From the NCBI GenBank assembly GCA_025201805.1, contig MU619242.1, forward strand, positions 64,236 through 125,751: 61,516 nt of DNA. Direction: 5' to 3'. This DNA is from Parasitella parasitica. Lineage: Eukaryota > Mucoromycota > Mucoromycetes > Mucorales > Mucoraceae. Below the pieces are notes generated by a model. It saw nothing but the letters and a program-made list of their open reading frames with translations, was not told the origin of the DNA and ran no database searches. Every line of letters starts with the position of its first letter. The first letter of the stretch is position 1. Positions 34,607 to 46,237 of this stretch are shown here, in pieces. The position numbers and the translations under genes are program-made.

Positions 34607-36325
34607 CTACAAGAGGAAAGCACCAGTAAGGGCAACGACAGGAGAGCCAGTGACACGAGGTAAACTCCAGGCAACAGCACCAGTAGTCTCAGCAGAACCA
34701 GCAACATCCAGATGAGTATAACCGATAGATAACTCCTTGTTATCCAAGCCATATTTATCCAATTCAGAGGCCTGTAACATGAAACCAGCAGGATATTGAT
34801 GGCCACGATTAGTCATAGTAGAAGGTTGGTCGTTTGCAGACACAAGATCTTCACTCGATCGACCAGGGCGCACACATGTCACATCTTCACGACGCAATGT
34901 AGAGATCTCAAAAGGATCAGCCAGGAGATGACCAGCATCATGAACACGCTTACTGACATGATTCTTGCGAGCAAAGCCATTGTCCAATGTGATACCATAG
35001 CCGTCATAGGCACGAATAGCATGGCCTGTCAAAGTTGCGCAGGTAAACAAAAGAGACGGTGCACCGGAAGCAAGAGTGTTTTCTTTCTTGTTAGCAAGCA
35101 CCTTTTCCTTGAATTCACACAAGAGATCGGTCATAACCATACGGCCTTCGGCATCAGTATTGCCTACCAATACACGCTTGCCACTACGAGCAGAAATAAC
35201 CTCGTCACTGACGTACATGTCAGGACCAACGGAGTTGCGAACAAGAGCAAGACCACCAGACACATTGACCTTTTCAGGCGCCATCATGGAAACAGTCTTG
35301 AAGAAGCCAGCGACAGCAGCAGCGCCACACTTGTCACGAGACATGTCTCTCATGTGGCCACTGCACTTGATATCTGCCCCACCTGTATCATAGGTGACAC
35401 CCTTACCAACAAAGAATAAGCTATAAAAAAAAAAACAAAAAAAAAAAAACCTCAAGTTAAACTAGGATTCAACTGTCAATAAAGATACTTACTTTTCCTT
35501 AACCTTGGATTGATCAGGAGAAACATATTCAAACTTGACGAAGCGAGGATGATGGCGCGCAACAGCCAAGGAAGCACGGGTAACAGCATGAGCCAATGGG
35601 TAATTCTTCTTGATATACTCGATATCCTCAATAACAGAGACCTTTACATTGGATACGTCCTTGAATTGCTCTTGGATGTAATTTGCAATATTGATGGGAG
35701 ACATGATCTCAGGATCAGGGTTACCAATGTCCTTGCAAACACGACGACCTGCCTCGACTGCGCTGACAAGCTTAATCAAATCATCATGCTGATCTTGAGG
35801 CATGGTGCTGACAACGCCAACACGCTCAAAAGCCTTGATTTTAACAGAAGCGCTCTGACGTACATCAAAGGGTTCAAAGCTAGATTCCAGCAGACCCAAC
35901 ATGGTGACACCCAAAAAGTGGCTATAATCGCTGCTGGCGTCAAACGTCCAGTGGGACTCGGCGGCGACAGGCTCATCAGCAAAGCAAACGAGGGGAGAGG
36001 TCATACCAACCTTGAGGGCCTGAACACCGGCAGAGTAGGCAATGTCCTTGAAGCGACGGACATCATCAAAGTCGTTGTAAAGAGAGCCAGTGGGAGCCAG
36101 TAAGATGCGCTTGTGGGGCTGGGCACCGTCGGGGAGGATCAGCTGCAAAGATTCGCCAAAGGTAGCGTCCAGCTCCATGTGCTTTTGAATCGAAGGCACA
36201 ATGCTCTTTAACGCTTGTTTGTCAGTGAACACAACAATAAGGCCATCGTAGTTGCTTTGGGATTGCTGCAGAGTCTCCGCCAATTTGTTCTGGTGGGATA
36301 ATAATTCAAGCTTGGGCAACTCCAT
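34607..36325 (-). CDS. Leucine aminopeptidase, peptidase family M17
   Basis: Di-zinc exopeptidase that releases N-terminal residues. Two exons (36325-35493, 35420-34607) give 548 aa. The N-terminal ~190 residues are the M17 N-domain. The catalytic domain has GKGVTYDTGGADIK (Lys and Asp ligands), a further Asp in MSRDKCGAAA, and NTDAEGR (Asp and Glu ligands plus the catalytic Arg). The GADIKCSGHMRDM stretch resembles the NPEPL1-like branch more than bovine LAP. There is no signal peptide, so it is probably cytosolic. The intron (35492-35421) is A/T-rich and splits KEN-LFFVGKG. It is divergent from the GTPBP1-like gene. Confidence 0.93.
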
Positions 36326-37060
36326 TTTCGTAAGTTTGTATATAAAAAGGGAAAAGAAAAAAAAAGAAATTTTTTGGGATGATAATAGATATTATATCAA
36401 TATACAGCGGCATCGAGCCTGGGTTTCTTGCTTCCGGCAAAACGCTGCTGCCTTTGCACAACTCCGCATACATGACATCTTGCTTGATGCCTCCCAGATT
36501 CGCCAATGTAGCCCCCCCCCCGTAGACAGCAAAAAAGTTGGCACACTGGATATAGTGTTTTTCAACAGCATATCGCAAGCAATGGCTGCCAACAAAAAAA
36601 AAATAGACGTGTGGGGGCCATGGCATTAGCCGTAATCAAACAGATGCGGAAAATTAGACTCATGCTGCTGCTACTACTGCGTCTCTTTTGTTTTTTGCAT
36701 TGAATGAATCTTGCCGTATCAATTATTCTCACGGGGTCTCACTGAATAGTTACACACTACAGATACGCAACGACATTCAGGCGCAGCATCATATTGAGTC
36801 ATCATTTGCAACCGAGAATAGCGACAAGCAAAAAGGGATTACAGACATAACCAAGTTTGTTGCTTGTCAATATTTCCAATGTTTTCACTCCCTGCTGCTG
36901 CTGCGGTGGTGGGCAAATCCTCAGCGTGGCGCTTGTTCCTATTCCCATTAAAACCCAGGATGTGGCCAGTATGATTGCATAAATACATATAAAAACGCTG
37001 CTTTTTTCCCTCTTCTTGAGTTCTTTTCTCTCTCTCTCTCTTAAAACAACTTATTTTAAA
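36326..37060. other. Divergent promoter region, aminopeptidase/GTPBP1
   Basis: 735 nt between start codons. It includes a run of C at about 36512-36522, a CTG/CTA-rich tract near 36661 and a CT-rich leader directly before the GTPBP1 start. Reverse-strand ORFs here match nothing I know. Confidence 0.45.
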
Positions 37061-39050
37061 ATGACCGTAAAGGACAAAAATTTGATCGAGGAAGCCAACC
37101 TTTTGGCAGACGCCTTGCGCAAGGCCTCTATATCTGATCAGAAGCAGCAGCAAACACTAGTAGATAGCATGCTCGATAGTCTGATTGATGGCACCACAAA
37201 TAAGCATGACGCAGCAAAGTCGATAAAAGTATAACGCAAATGTATTGCGCTGTATGGTGCTCCAGGAATACTCAATTGTTGCTAATAGGAAATATTATTA
37301 AACCCCACACAGCAAGATATTGACTATTTAACAGACCTAATATCGACCCGGATAGATCAAGGCAGAGGAGAGACGTTATTTGAAATTGGGTTGGAAGGTA
37401 GTATGTAAAATGTTGTCAAGACGCACCATCTTACGTGTCTGGAACACCCCATAGACGACGGCTCATCTATGAACTTGTCGCAAGCCGACTACAGCAAATG
37501 CATCGAAACCATCCGCATTGTCGCTGATAAACTGCACGCAGACTTTGCAAACATCGACGAATTAAACACACTGGACCCCACTGCAAAGCCTTCGAATTCG
37601 ACAGACATCTATCACTTGATGATCCGAAAGCGCCCTCAATCAGTGCAAGATTTGCTGGAAATCAGAGTGGCCGTTGTGGGAAATGTCGATGCAGGCAAAT
37701 CCACCATGCTCGGCGTTTTGACTAAAGGTGTGCTGGACGACGGCCGAGGCAAAGCGCGGGCCAACTTGTTTCGCCACAAGCACGAAGTTATATCAGGTCG
37801 AACATCCAGTGTTGGTGGCGAAATACTGGGCTTTGATGCTGCGTCGAGACCCATTCTTCACTCGGGGAAAAAGATCACTTGGGAAGAAATCACTGCCAAG
37901 GCTGCCAAAGTCTTGAGTTTTGTCGATCTGGCTGGACATGAAAAATATCTCAAGACAACCGTATTCGGCATGACAGGCAGTGCACCTGAATTTGCCATGC
38001 TGATGGTTGGCGCTAATTCCGGCATGATTGGCATGTCCAAGGAGCATCTGGGCTTGGCGTTGTCTCTAGGAATCCCTGTTCTGGTGGTCATCACCAAGAT
38101 TGATCGATGCCCTGCCCATGTGCTGGACGAGACCATCAAGGAACTAACTTCCATTCTCAAGTCAAAGTCCTGTCGTAAGATTCCTTTGTTTGTAGAAAAC
38201 AATCACGATGTTGTGATGACAGCAGTAAGTTGCGCTTGGTTCGCATCTGCCGTATACAAAACCTAATAGGTGCATATATGCCTTTACTTTTTCCCTGTGT
38301 AGCAAAACTTTGTCAGTGAACGGTTATGCCCTATATTCCAGGTTTCCAATGTGACAGGTCAGGGCCTTGATTTGGTGCGCAACTTTCTAAACACTCTGCC
38401 CTCTCTGACCAAGTACGAAAGCGACCAGCCCTTCCATTATGAGATCAACGAGACATATTCCGTACCTTTCGTGGGAACAGTTGTCAGCGGCGTCATGAAG
38501 AGCGGCATGGTTCATATTGGAGACAAGGTATTGCTGGGCCCTGATCACGCAGGCCAGTTTATCACATCAACCATCAAGGGCATCCATCGCAAAAGAGTCT
38601 CAATACCCGTCGCAAGAGCTGGACAGAGTGTGACATTTGCATTGAAGAATGTGCGGCGCAATGCAATACGAAAAGGACAGGTTTTGTTGGCGTACGAAAA
38701 GGACAAGCCTACCCCTCCCTCGTCAAGAAGATTCGAAGCTGAAGTCTTGGTCTTGTACCATTCCACCACCATCAAATCCAAATATCAGGCAATGGTTCAC
38801 TGCGGTGCAGTTAGGCAAACAGCCAGCATTCTGACCACAGACAAAACTGTGCTTCGAACCGGTGACCGTGCCAAAGTTGTAAGTACATAGACAAACAAAT
38901 TACAAGAGACTGGGCGCATGTATACTGATGTATTCTACTCAGGAATTCGAGTTTGTCAAGAATCCTGAATATTTGACAATTGGAACACGGTTAATCTTCA
39001 GAGAAGGAAGAACAAAAGGCGTCGGTAAAATCACCCAATTACTTGCATGA
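37061..39050 (+). CDS. GTPBP1: GTPBP1/2-type translational GTPase
   Basis: eEF1A-related GTPase that in animals helps resolve stalled ribosomes and supports mRNA decay. Five exons (37061-37228, 37313-37397, 37455-38224, 38303-38878, 38943-39050) give 568 aa. The first ~150 residues are a helical N-terminal region specific to this family ([18 protein letters not shown]). G motifs are [18 protein letters not shown] and TKID. Beta-barrel domains II and III follow ([29 protein letters not shown]). The C-terminus ends at the usual place. It converges on the C2H2 gene, with 42 nt between stop codons. Confidence 0.94.
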
Positions 39051-39092
39051 ATTAATAAAATAAAAAAAGATATGTACAACGGGCAGGTTTAT

Positions 39093-40028
39093 TTAGTTTA
39101 AATCATTGTCTACAAACGAGATTGTTGGCTTTTTTGGGTCGTGAATGCGTAAATGACGGCGCAAGTTGCTCTGTACACTGAACTTTTTGCCGCAGCTTGG
39201 CTCTGGGCATTCAAATGGCTTTTCTCCGGTATGAGAGAAAACGTGGGTTCTTAAGCTAGATGGCCTCGTAAAGCATTTTTTACAGTAAGGGCACACATAT
39301 CTACCAGTTGAATTCGATTGAGTGACAGTAAGTTCTGTCTCTTCATCTCTTTTATGTGAGGCTGTCTCGGCTTTTTCGTGCTCTTTTCGAAGAGTGGTTG
39401 GGTATGTAAAATCGGAATAGGATCTTGAATGGGTTCTTTTTCTAATGTGATTTTTGTCTAATGATAAGGATTGCATGGCTACTGCTAATGATGCACTGGA
39501 TGATTTTAACATTGAAGGAGCTGAATGGAGATAAGCAGGGCGATGATGAAGACGGTGATGTTGATGGGCATGCTGAGGAGGAGGGGGAGGAAGTAAAATT
39601 CTATTCTTGTTGTTTGTGACATGATCAGAGGCACAGCGTCTATTGTATTTGATGTGCTCAATGGCATGTCGTCTATTGTCATTGTGGGCGGCGTGATCAA
39701 AGGCATGTCGTCTATTTTTTGATGTGACAAGCTGCAAGGGATGTCGTCTATTATTTGTGAATGTGGCATGCTCAGAGGCATATCGTCTATTATTTGTGAA
39801 TGTGGCATGCTCAGAGGCATATCGTCTATGGGTGTGTAGAGTTGATCTGTAAAGTTGTCTATGAATCTGCTTTTGATTTTCTAATCTCATGGGTGATTTA
39901 TCATAATCTAGATATGGCAAGTCAATTTGGCTGTCCAGTCTATTCTACATACATGTATACTTACCGATCAAACCGGGACCTCCTTGCAAGAGATCCCTGA
40001 TCGAAGGTAATGTAGGCTTTTGATTCAT
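39093..40028 (-). CDS. Two-finger C2H2 zinc finger protein with internal repeats
   Basis: Probable transcription factor. Two exons (40028-39965, 39907-39093) give 292 aa. The start [19 protein letters not shown] resembles the N-terminal motif of several fungal C2H2 regulators. Residues ~45-120 are six degenerate copies of a 12-13 residue unit typified by [13 protein letters not shown]; two adjacent copies are identical. A His/Pro-rich stretch follows. Two adjacent C2H2 fingers lie near the C-terminus ([10 protein letters not shown] and [12 protein letters not shown], joined by HTGEKP). Targets are unknown. The 57 nt intron is required for the frame to reach the upstream ATG. Confidence 0.88.
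39609..39830. repeat. 39 bp tandem repeat array in C2H2 coding sequence
   Basis: About six units of ~39 bp. The two copies at 39742-39780 and 39781-39819 are nearly identical, and the others are diverged. All keep the reading frame. Confidence 0.8.
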
Positions 40029-40759
40029 TCTATTTAGTAATAATCACACTACTAACACCAAAAGAGTTCTATATATTATGTGAAAAAAAAAGTGGTTGAG
40101 TGAGAGAGAGAGATCTACAAAAAAAAAGAGGTTTTTATATGCGAATGGGAGGTATGATTTACATGCACCCTTAATGCTTAAAGGAAAAAGTAGAATGGAA
40201 CAAACTTGTCTCATTGTGTTTAAACTTTATTTTGTTATTATTTCCAGGAAACAATGATGGCAACTGGGATCATATAAAGTCAATAACAATGGTACAACCA
40301 GGCCAATGTATTCAAGATGAATGGTGTCGGCCACTTTTAACTTTGATTGTAGAGGCATGTTTACGTCGGATTTTGACTATATTTGATCAAGTTAATAATG
40401 TAGCTTAAAAGTATCCATCCAATATTAGCTGCATGAGCACTTAGGCCCTATCTGCTGTACCTTGGATCAAGATGGGTCCCCCCTTTTTTTTATTTTTATT
40501 TTACAGTTTTCAACAGAGCATAATGTATGCATGTAATAAAAAAAAAATCAAGGGGAACAAGTTATTTGAACAGAATAAATAAAACAAATTGATATTTATT
40601 ACATTTATGCAATATCTCATTGGCGAATGCAGTTATAATTTACAGGTACCAACTGTCTGGGAAATAAATAAGAGAAGTGCTAATACCTGTATTAATATTA
40701 CTATTCTATTATTCTATTTTTTTTTTAATATTTTCCTTTTATACAAAACATAAATAACA
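40029..40759. other. Divergent promoter region, C2H2/CoA-binding protein
   Basis: Contains a GA repeat near 40101 and poly-T/A tracts. A 64-codon plus-strand ORF (40214-40408) has no recognisable homology and no promoter or intron support. No gene is called. Confidence 0.45.
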
Positions 40760-41308
40760 ATGGCAAGCAGTTTACACAAGCAGTTTTTCCAAAAGCCCTA
40801 CTTTGCTGTTGTAGGTGCAAGCACTACACGTTCAAAATATGGTAATAAAGTTTTACGCTGGTAAACATTCACTATATGTTGCAATATAATCCATATCGTC
40901 CTTACTATGTTGAATTCAATGTAAAAGGTATCAGTCAAATGATCTCAATGTCACACCTATTCATCACGTAAAGTATTACACTTGTACATGTTTGAAAGAG
41001 TTCGAGCCTATTCACATATTTTTATATAGAAAGAAGTTGAGATAGAGAAACTAGCTACTCAACCTTCCATCAAGGAATTACCTTCTCCTAAGGATACCTC
41101 CATTTCCATTATCACACCACCTCAAGTCACTCTTAGCGTCTTGAAAGACGCCCAAGTTTTAGGCATAAACAATGTCTGGATTCAACCAGGAGCAGAGGAT
41201 CAAAAGGTCATTGATTTTGCCAAGGATAATAAGGATATGAATATTATTTTGGGCGGATCTTGCATTTTGGTAGAAGGATCAGCGTTTTTACACGAAGCAC
41301 GGCTTTAA
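40760..41308 (+). CDS. CoA-binding domain protein (YccU-like)
   Basis: Small Rossmann-fold protein of the CoA_binding_2 group. Three exons (40760-40860, 40928-40967, 41030-41308) give 139 aa. YFAVVGASTTRSKYGNKVL is the nucleotide-binding start. VWIQPGAED is the conserved middle motif and IILGGSCILVE the end of the fold. The biochemical role is unknown in this family; bacterial relatives bind CoA. Its stop codon is only 19 nt from that of the opposite-strand mannosidase. Confidence 0.88.
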
Positions 41309-41327
41309 GTTTTTATTTTTGTTTTAA

Positions 41328-43204
41328 TCACAGAGATAATGATAATTTCAGGGTGATCACCTGGAAAGGTTTGACTTTGATTAATAAACCTTTGTTTAAT
41401 TGTCTTTCGTGTTCCTGCTGTTGTAGTTCCAACACGTCTTCGTCCAAAACTCGCAAATTTGTGCTGAATGTTCGATCCAGTGTAGAAGAGCTGTTGATGG
41501 GTATTTCTTCCAGCTCGTCCTCGAGAAGATTGCAAATAACGGCCCGTGTAATGATTTGAGAGCTACATTGAATGTATTTATCAGTACAACATCCACTGGC
41601 ATTCCTCTGTTTACTGCTTACCTTACTAGTCTTGCTCTGACATGTCCGCCATACGCTTCAAAAATTCTGATGATAACATCATTTGAATCCTCTGCTTTCT
41701 TGATAGTATCCAGTACCACGTTTGAAGCATTATCTATTCTAAATTGAGGGAAAGCATGATTGACGCTGCTGATCCTGCTTTTCGGTATTATTCTGTATAT
41801 AGGGAATGGAAAAAATAAGTAACAAGATAAAAGTATGGATACACATGCATACCTTGCCAGCAGGGGCGAATTAAAATTGTAACCTTCACGAACCACGTCA
41901 GATTGCAAGAAATGATTTTCGTGTGGGTAGATGGCATACTTGAACGAATGGTGCCCCACATCACAATTGGAATCTGGTGCTTTTGGAGATCTCAACAATG
42001 ACAATCTCAAAACGTTTTGATACGCTGAATAGCCATACTTGCAATCATTCAATAAAGCCACCCCATAGCCGAATTCAGACATGTCTGCAAACTTTTGAGC
42101 TACCACTTCGAATTTCGCGCTCTCCCAGCTAGTGTTGTAATGTGTAGGTCTTTGCACATGGCCATACTGGCATTCATAATTGACGTTATCAGTCAAGATA
42201 TCCCAGGCAAACTCGACCTTGAGAAACTGCCTGTTTTCGTTCCAATCCACTTCTGTTTCAAAATCCAAGCGACGTGAAACTGCAGACAAAACTACAATCT
42301 GTCGTAATCTGCTTGTTTTTGATAGCTTTTTTTCGATCAGTAGGGACGCCCTCAGAGGCCCTTGCTCCAATATCTGCACGGATCCCTCTTCAATCGTTTT
42401 GAACTTTTCCAAATGATAAATCTCGACATCCCACGCGTCCCAGAAAAGAGGAATATCCTCGTACATGCGAAAGACATTGCCTCGTTCTTGCGATTTGACC
42501 AACTCTCGCTCGACAGCCTTGTCAAACAGGTGTATTAAATGACCAGACTTGTCAAAGGTAACCGTAATGTACTGATTTTCCATTACCACGTTGTTCATAT
42601 GATCAGTGTGGACTTTGACTGGGTTTATTTGCACCATGGGATCATCAAACGCAGTGCCTGTCGCACTACCAGGCGCCACGTTGGCAACAACATAGCCAGT
42701 ACTGCCAAAAGCCGAGTACTGTTTAAACGTTACGTTGTCTTCTAAAGGCACTTCTAGAATAGCACGTCTCTCCCATGACAGCGTGTTAATCACAGCCAGT
42801 GCGTTTCCGCCCGTAATATGTCCTTTTTCTTCAGAACCGAATAAAGTTGATATCAGGTCAGAGCGCATCTGTTTGCCCAGGACATCTACTTTGGTATACA
42901 TCTGCAAGCAATCGTCATACACCATCTCTATGGCAGAACCAGACATTACATCGTGGAATTGCGGTAGACAGATCAGCTTCCAGAATTCATCAAGTTCATT
43001 TTTGGGGTATCGGAAATCAGGGACCTTGATCATGGCAAAAGTAGCCAGCATTTCAATATCGCGCAGCAAGAATTCGCATGTGCGGTTAAGTTTCTTGCAG
43101 AAGGATTGGGTCGTGTAAATACCTCTATGCAATTCGAAATACTAATAAATAAAAGGGTCGTTAATGCATCGACTGCTACAGACTCTGAACCTCTCTAGTC
43201 TTTC

Positions 43205-43266
<62 letters not shown>

Positions 43267-44517
43267 AGTTCACCTTTCCAGGAGGGAAGTTCTGTTGCAG
43301 TTTGTTCAACTTTCTGGTAAAAGTCAGTGGGCAGAGCCATCTCCGTCTTGGGCAGACCATCTACGTTTTTCATTCTTCTCAGTCGCTCCAGCATGCCTGC
43401 CAATGGTCCTCCTCCTCCATCGCCATTTCCATAGACTAGCAGGCTTGCATTGGAATAAACTTTATCTCGATGATTCTTGACGCTCCTCACTAGTTCCTCT
43501 GGCGTGCATTGCGCATTGTAAGTTTCTGATGGTGCCATGTGCGTCAGCGATTTCGAGCCATCCAATCCAATCCACCAAAACGTTGTTAGTGGAAATTTAT
43601 TCACATTATTCCAAGATAGCTTTTGCGTAAAAAAATATTTCATGTCTGCCAGCTGCATCAGCTGCGGTAGTTGCGAAGAGTATCCAAACGAATCAGGCAG
43701 CCAAAATACACTGCATCTTTTCCCGAAATTCTGCTCAAAGAAGCGCTGGCCCAGCAGGAACTGTCTGCACAGAGATTCGCCTGATGGCATGCTTGTATCC
43801 ATCTCGACCCAAGTGCCGCCAGTCGGCAAAAACTGCCCTACATTCACCTTTTCCATGATTCTCTCCCACAAGCGCGGATAACGGTCTTTGACCCAGTGAA
43901 ACTGCTGAGCCTGTGAGCATATAAACTTGTATTCTGGGTATCTGTCCATTAGATTGATTTGAGAGGACCAGCTGCGGGCTGATTTACGGATTGTCTCATC
44001 GAAAGGCCATAGCCACGCTGTGTCGATATGGCAATGGCCGATCGCATAAATCTCGTGCTGTGCATCCCCGTTTTTGGACTTTAAGAATACATCTGCGATT
44101 TCAAGCCCTTGAATAATGGACTCATTATCGCCTGGACTGAATGCATTAATGATGCGATTGGCAGTGTAAAGCGCTTGTGATCCTCGCAGCGAGTCTTCTG
44201 GTAAGTCCTTTGCCATGCCCATGATGATCTGGAAGGCGTATAATAGATCCCAGGCGTGTTTATTGGGCACAGCTAAATCCTGTCATCAAACGCTGTCAGT
44301 CAGATATTCATCGTAGCGTTCGCAACATGTCACTTACAACTTGGGTTAGGTTGAAGAATCGATTTGGATCAGGCGCACCGATAAGTCCGCTCCCTGCACC
44401 AAACATGCCATTGCACGCCATTTCAATGTAAAACTGAATAATCTCCCCACCGTTTGCGCTGTTTGTCAATATGTATTCGAGTCGAGCATCGCTACCAGCT
44501 GTGCAAANNNNNNNNNN

Positions 44518-44548
<31 letters not shown>

Positions 44549-45263
44549 CTGTGAGAGCTGATCATTGCTTTTTTCGTGCGGTATTGTTATTTTACCTCCT
44601 CCTGTCAAACCTTGCAACGGCGCTCCGTCCATGCTCCATATCATAGCCTCGTTGTCTGCGTTCCATATAAACTGCACCTGCTCCCCAACAAATTCATTTG
44701 GAATCCTCAATTGGACGTGAAACCAGTGTGTGGACTACAGATAAATGGGATTCACATGTGCAACGTTAAATTATTATGGAAAAAGCAAAACTTTAATTCT
44801 ATATACCCATGAAGGACCAAACCATTCTCCCAGCCGTGTTGGTCTGTACTCTTGCTGTATTGCTTCTTCAAACGAGATTCTTTTGAGATCGGGCACACTG
44901 TGAACCAGCAGTGAGATGTATTCCTCTGCAAACATGTGTTAATGTGCGGCATCCCCTCGACGTCAAAAAGTAGGACATGTACATACCTGAATTGGTTTTA
45001 GCTTTGTATAGTTGAGAGAGCAGATTGACATCGCTGCCGTTAGCGCCGCCACTGGTAAAGTTGGAACATCGGTCAATGGTGATGCTTCTAATAAGCTTTG
45101 GGTGGTCTAATACGTGTGGCTGCTGCTGCAGTGGCCTTTGATTCGAGTGGTAGTCGGCAGCCATGTACGATCCTCCTGCGTTTGCAGTCAATGAGCCTAC
45201 TGCTCCCACTCCTCGACCTTCTCCATTGCCTGAGCTAAATTGAAATTGACCAAGTAAGTCCAT
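41328..45263 (-). CDS. AMS1: Alpha-mannosidase, GH38, vacuolar Ams1 type
   Basis: Removes mannose from free oligosaccharides. In yeast the homologue reaches the vacuole by selective autophagy. Eight exons (45263-44987, 44925-44807, 44734-44596, 44498-44338, 44279-43266, 43141-41853, 41792-41622, 41562-41328) give 1134 aa. The N-terminal domain carries FTSGGANGSDVNLL and LQGLTGG. The catalytic domain has GHCHIDTAWLWPFDET (zinc ligands) and LPDSFGYSSQLPQL (nucleophile Asp). There is no signal peptide, as in Ams1. Intron 3 contains a run of Ns (44508-44517) and a long A tract, and intron 5 a 57-nt T tract (plus strand), so lengths there are unreliable but the exons are unaffected. Confidence 0.94.
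43207..43263. repeat. 57 nt T homopolymer in mannosidase intron 5
   Basis: An uninterrupted T run on the plus strand, immediately after the donor GT of the minus-strand intron (43265-43142). It may be partly an assembly artefact. Confidence 0.85.
44508..44517. other. Assembly gap (Ns) beside an A tract
   Basis: Ten undefined bases followed by ~28 A, inside mannosidase intron 3 (44595-44499). The gap was probably caused by the homopolymer; its true size is unknown. Confidence 0.9.
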
Positions 45264-45350
45264 TGTTCTCAAGAAAGATGGAAAGAGAAAAAGAGGCAAA
45301 ATTGGATGTTGCAACTCAGTTTTCAAATGAAATTTCCAGGGATTTTACGC

Positions 45351-45410
45351 ACAAGCACACGCACACGCACACGCACAAGCACACACCCACACACCCACAC
45401 ACAAACTCAA
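45351..45410. repeat. CA-rich microsatellite in mannosidase leader
   Basis: Imperfect ACGCACA/ACACCC repeat about 90 nt upstream of the mannosidase start codon. Confidence 0.75.
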
Positions 45411-45554
45411 GCACAAGCCAACCAGCATCTGCATTTCTTTAGACATTATAACAGTGCAACAAGATACTTGATAAAAATATAAAAGAAGACAATCATTTAT
45501 TTCAAATCAAAAAAAAAAAAAAAAAAAAAAAAATCAGTGGTTATACCATTGAAG

Positions 45555-46098
45555 TTAGGCCTTCTACAATAAAAATCAAGCAATTATATAAGCATATTGA
45601 ACTTTTGACAGGAAATCTAATTTTAGTCGTACCTTCTGGAATCTGAATCTAGGAGGAGGAAGACGGTTGCGACGATCGGTGGCGGAACGAACACGAACAA
45701 CACGAGCGTGAATAGCGCAAGAGATACAGTAGTGGAGCTTTACGTACAACTTGGGAATAGCATATTCTACAACGTCCACATTAACACCCACGTTCTGCAC
45801 ACTTTCCCGCTTACTCAACACAACTTACCCTCGTAGATGGAGGCTTCTTGGAGATCACGGACGGCAGCAGCTTCTACCATGTTACGGATTGTGAAACGCT
45901 TGATAGCCTTATCCTATACAACCCACTTCAAATCAATAACTCTGCTCTTTCCCTTCCCATGCATTTCGGTTTTGTTTGCCCTACCTTGGGGACACAACGG
46001 AAACAGTTGATGCAACGGACATACTTGTTGTGGCCACGTCCGTGCTTGTTACGTCCATTGTTTCTTCTCTTACAAGTCTACACGGCAAAGGAAAAAAA

Positions 46099-46167
<69 letters not shown>

Positions 46168-46237
46168 AATGGGAGGCCACTTTCATCAATGTCGCAAAAG
46201 CCCTTGATGGACCTTGGATGAATGGATGCATTACCAT
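45555..46237 (-). CDS. RPS26: 40S ribosomal protein eS26
   Basis: Component of the small ribosomal subunit near the mRNA exit channel. Five exons (46237-46235, 46077-45985, 45913-45829, 45766-45633, 45563-45555) give 107 aa. Exon 1 is the ATG alone, followed at once by the donor GTAATG. Exon 5 is only AAG GCC TAA. Conserved blocks are [38 protein letters not shown] and [20 protein letters not shown]; the zinc-binding cysteines are in the last two. Intron 1 (157 nt) contains a 64 nt A tract on the plus strand. An ATG-only first exon was chosen because no other nearby ATG joins in frame. Confidence 0.92.
46101..46164. repeat. 64 nt A homopolymer in eS26 intron 1
   Basis: Poly-T in the sense of the gene, ending 23 nt before the 3' splice site, so it extends the polypyrimidine tract. 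Length is uncertain. Confidence 0.85.

Noticed and set aside
35076-36103. Long plus-strand ORFs opposite the aminopeptidase
   Set aside because: Antisense shadows of a strongly coding exon; none shows homology.
39506-39820. Repeat-containing minus-strand ORF in another frame of the C2H2 gene
   Set aside because: It is a shadow of the tandem repeat; the zinc-finger frame explains the region.
40214-40408. 64-codon ORF in the promoter region of the CoA-binding gene
   Set aside because: No homology, no promoter or splice support, and a length expected by chance.
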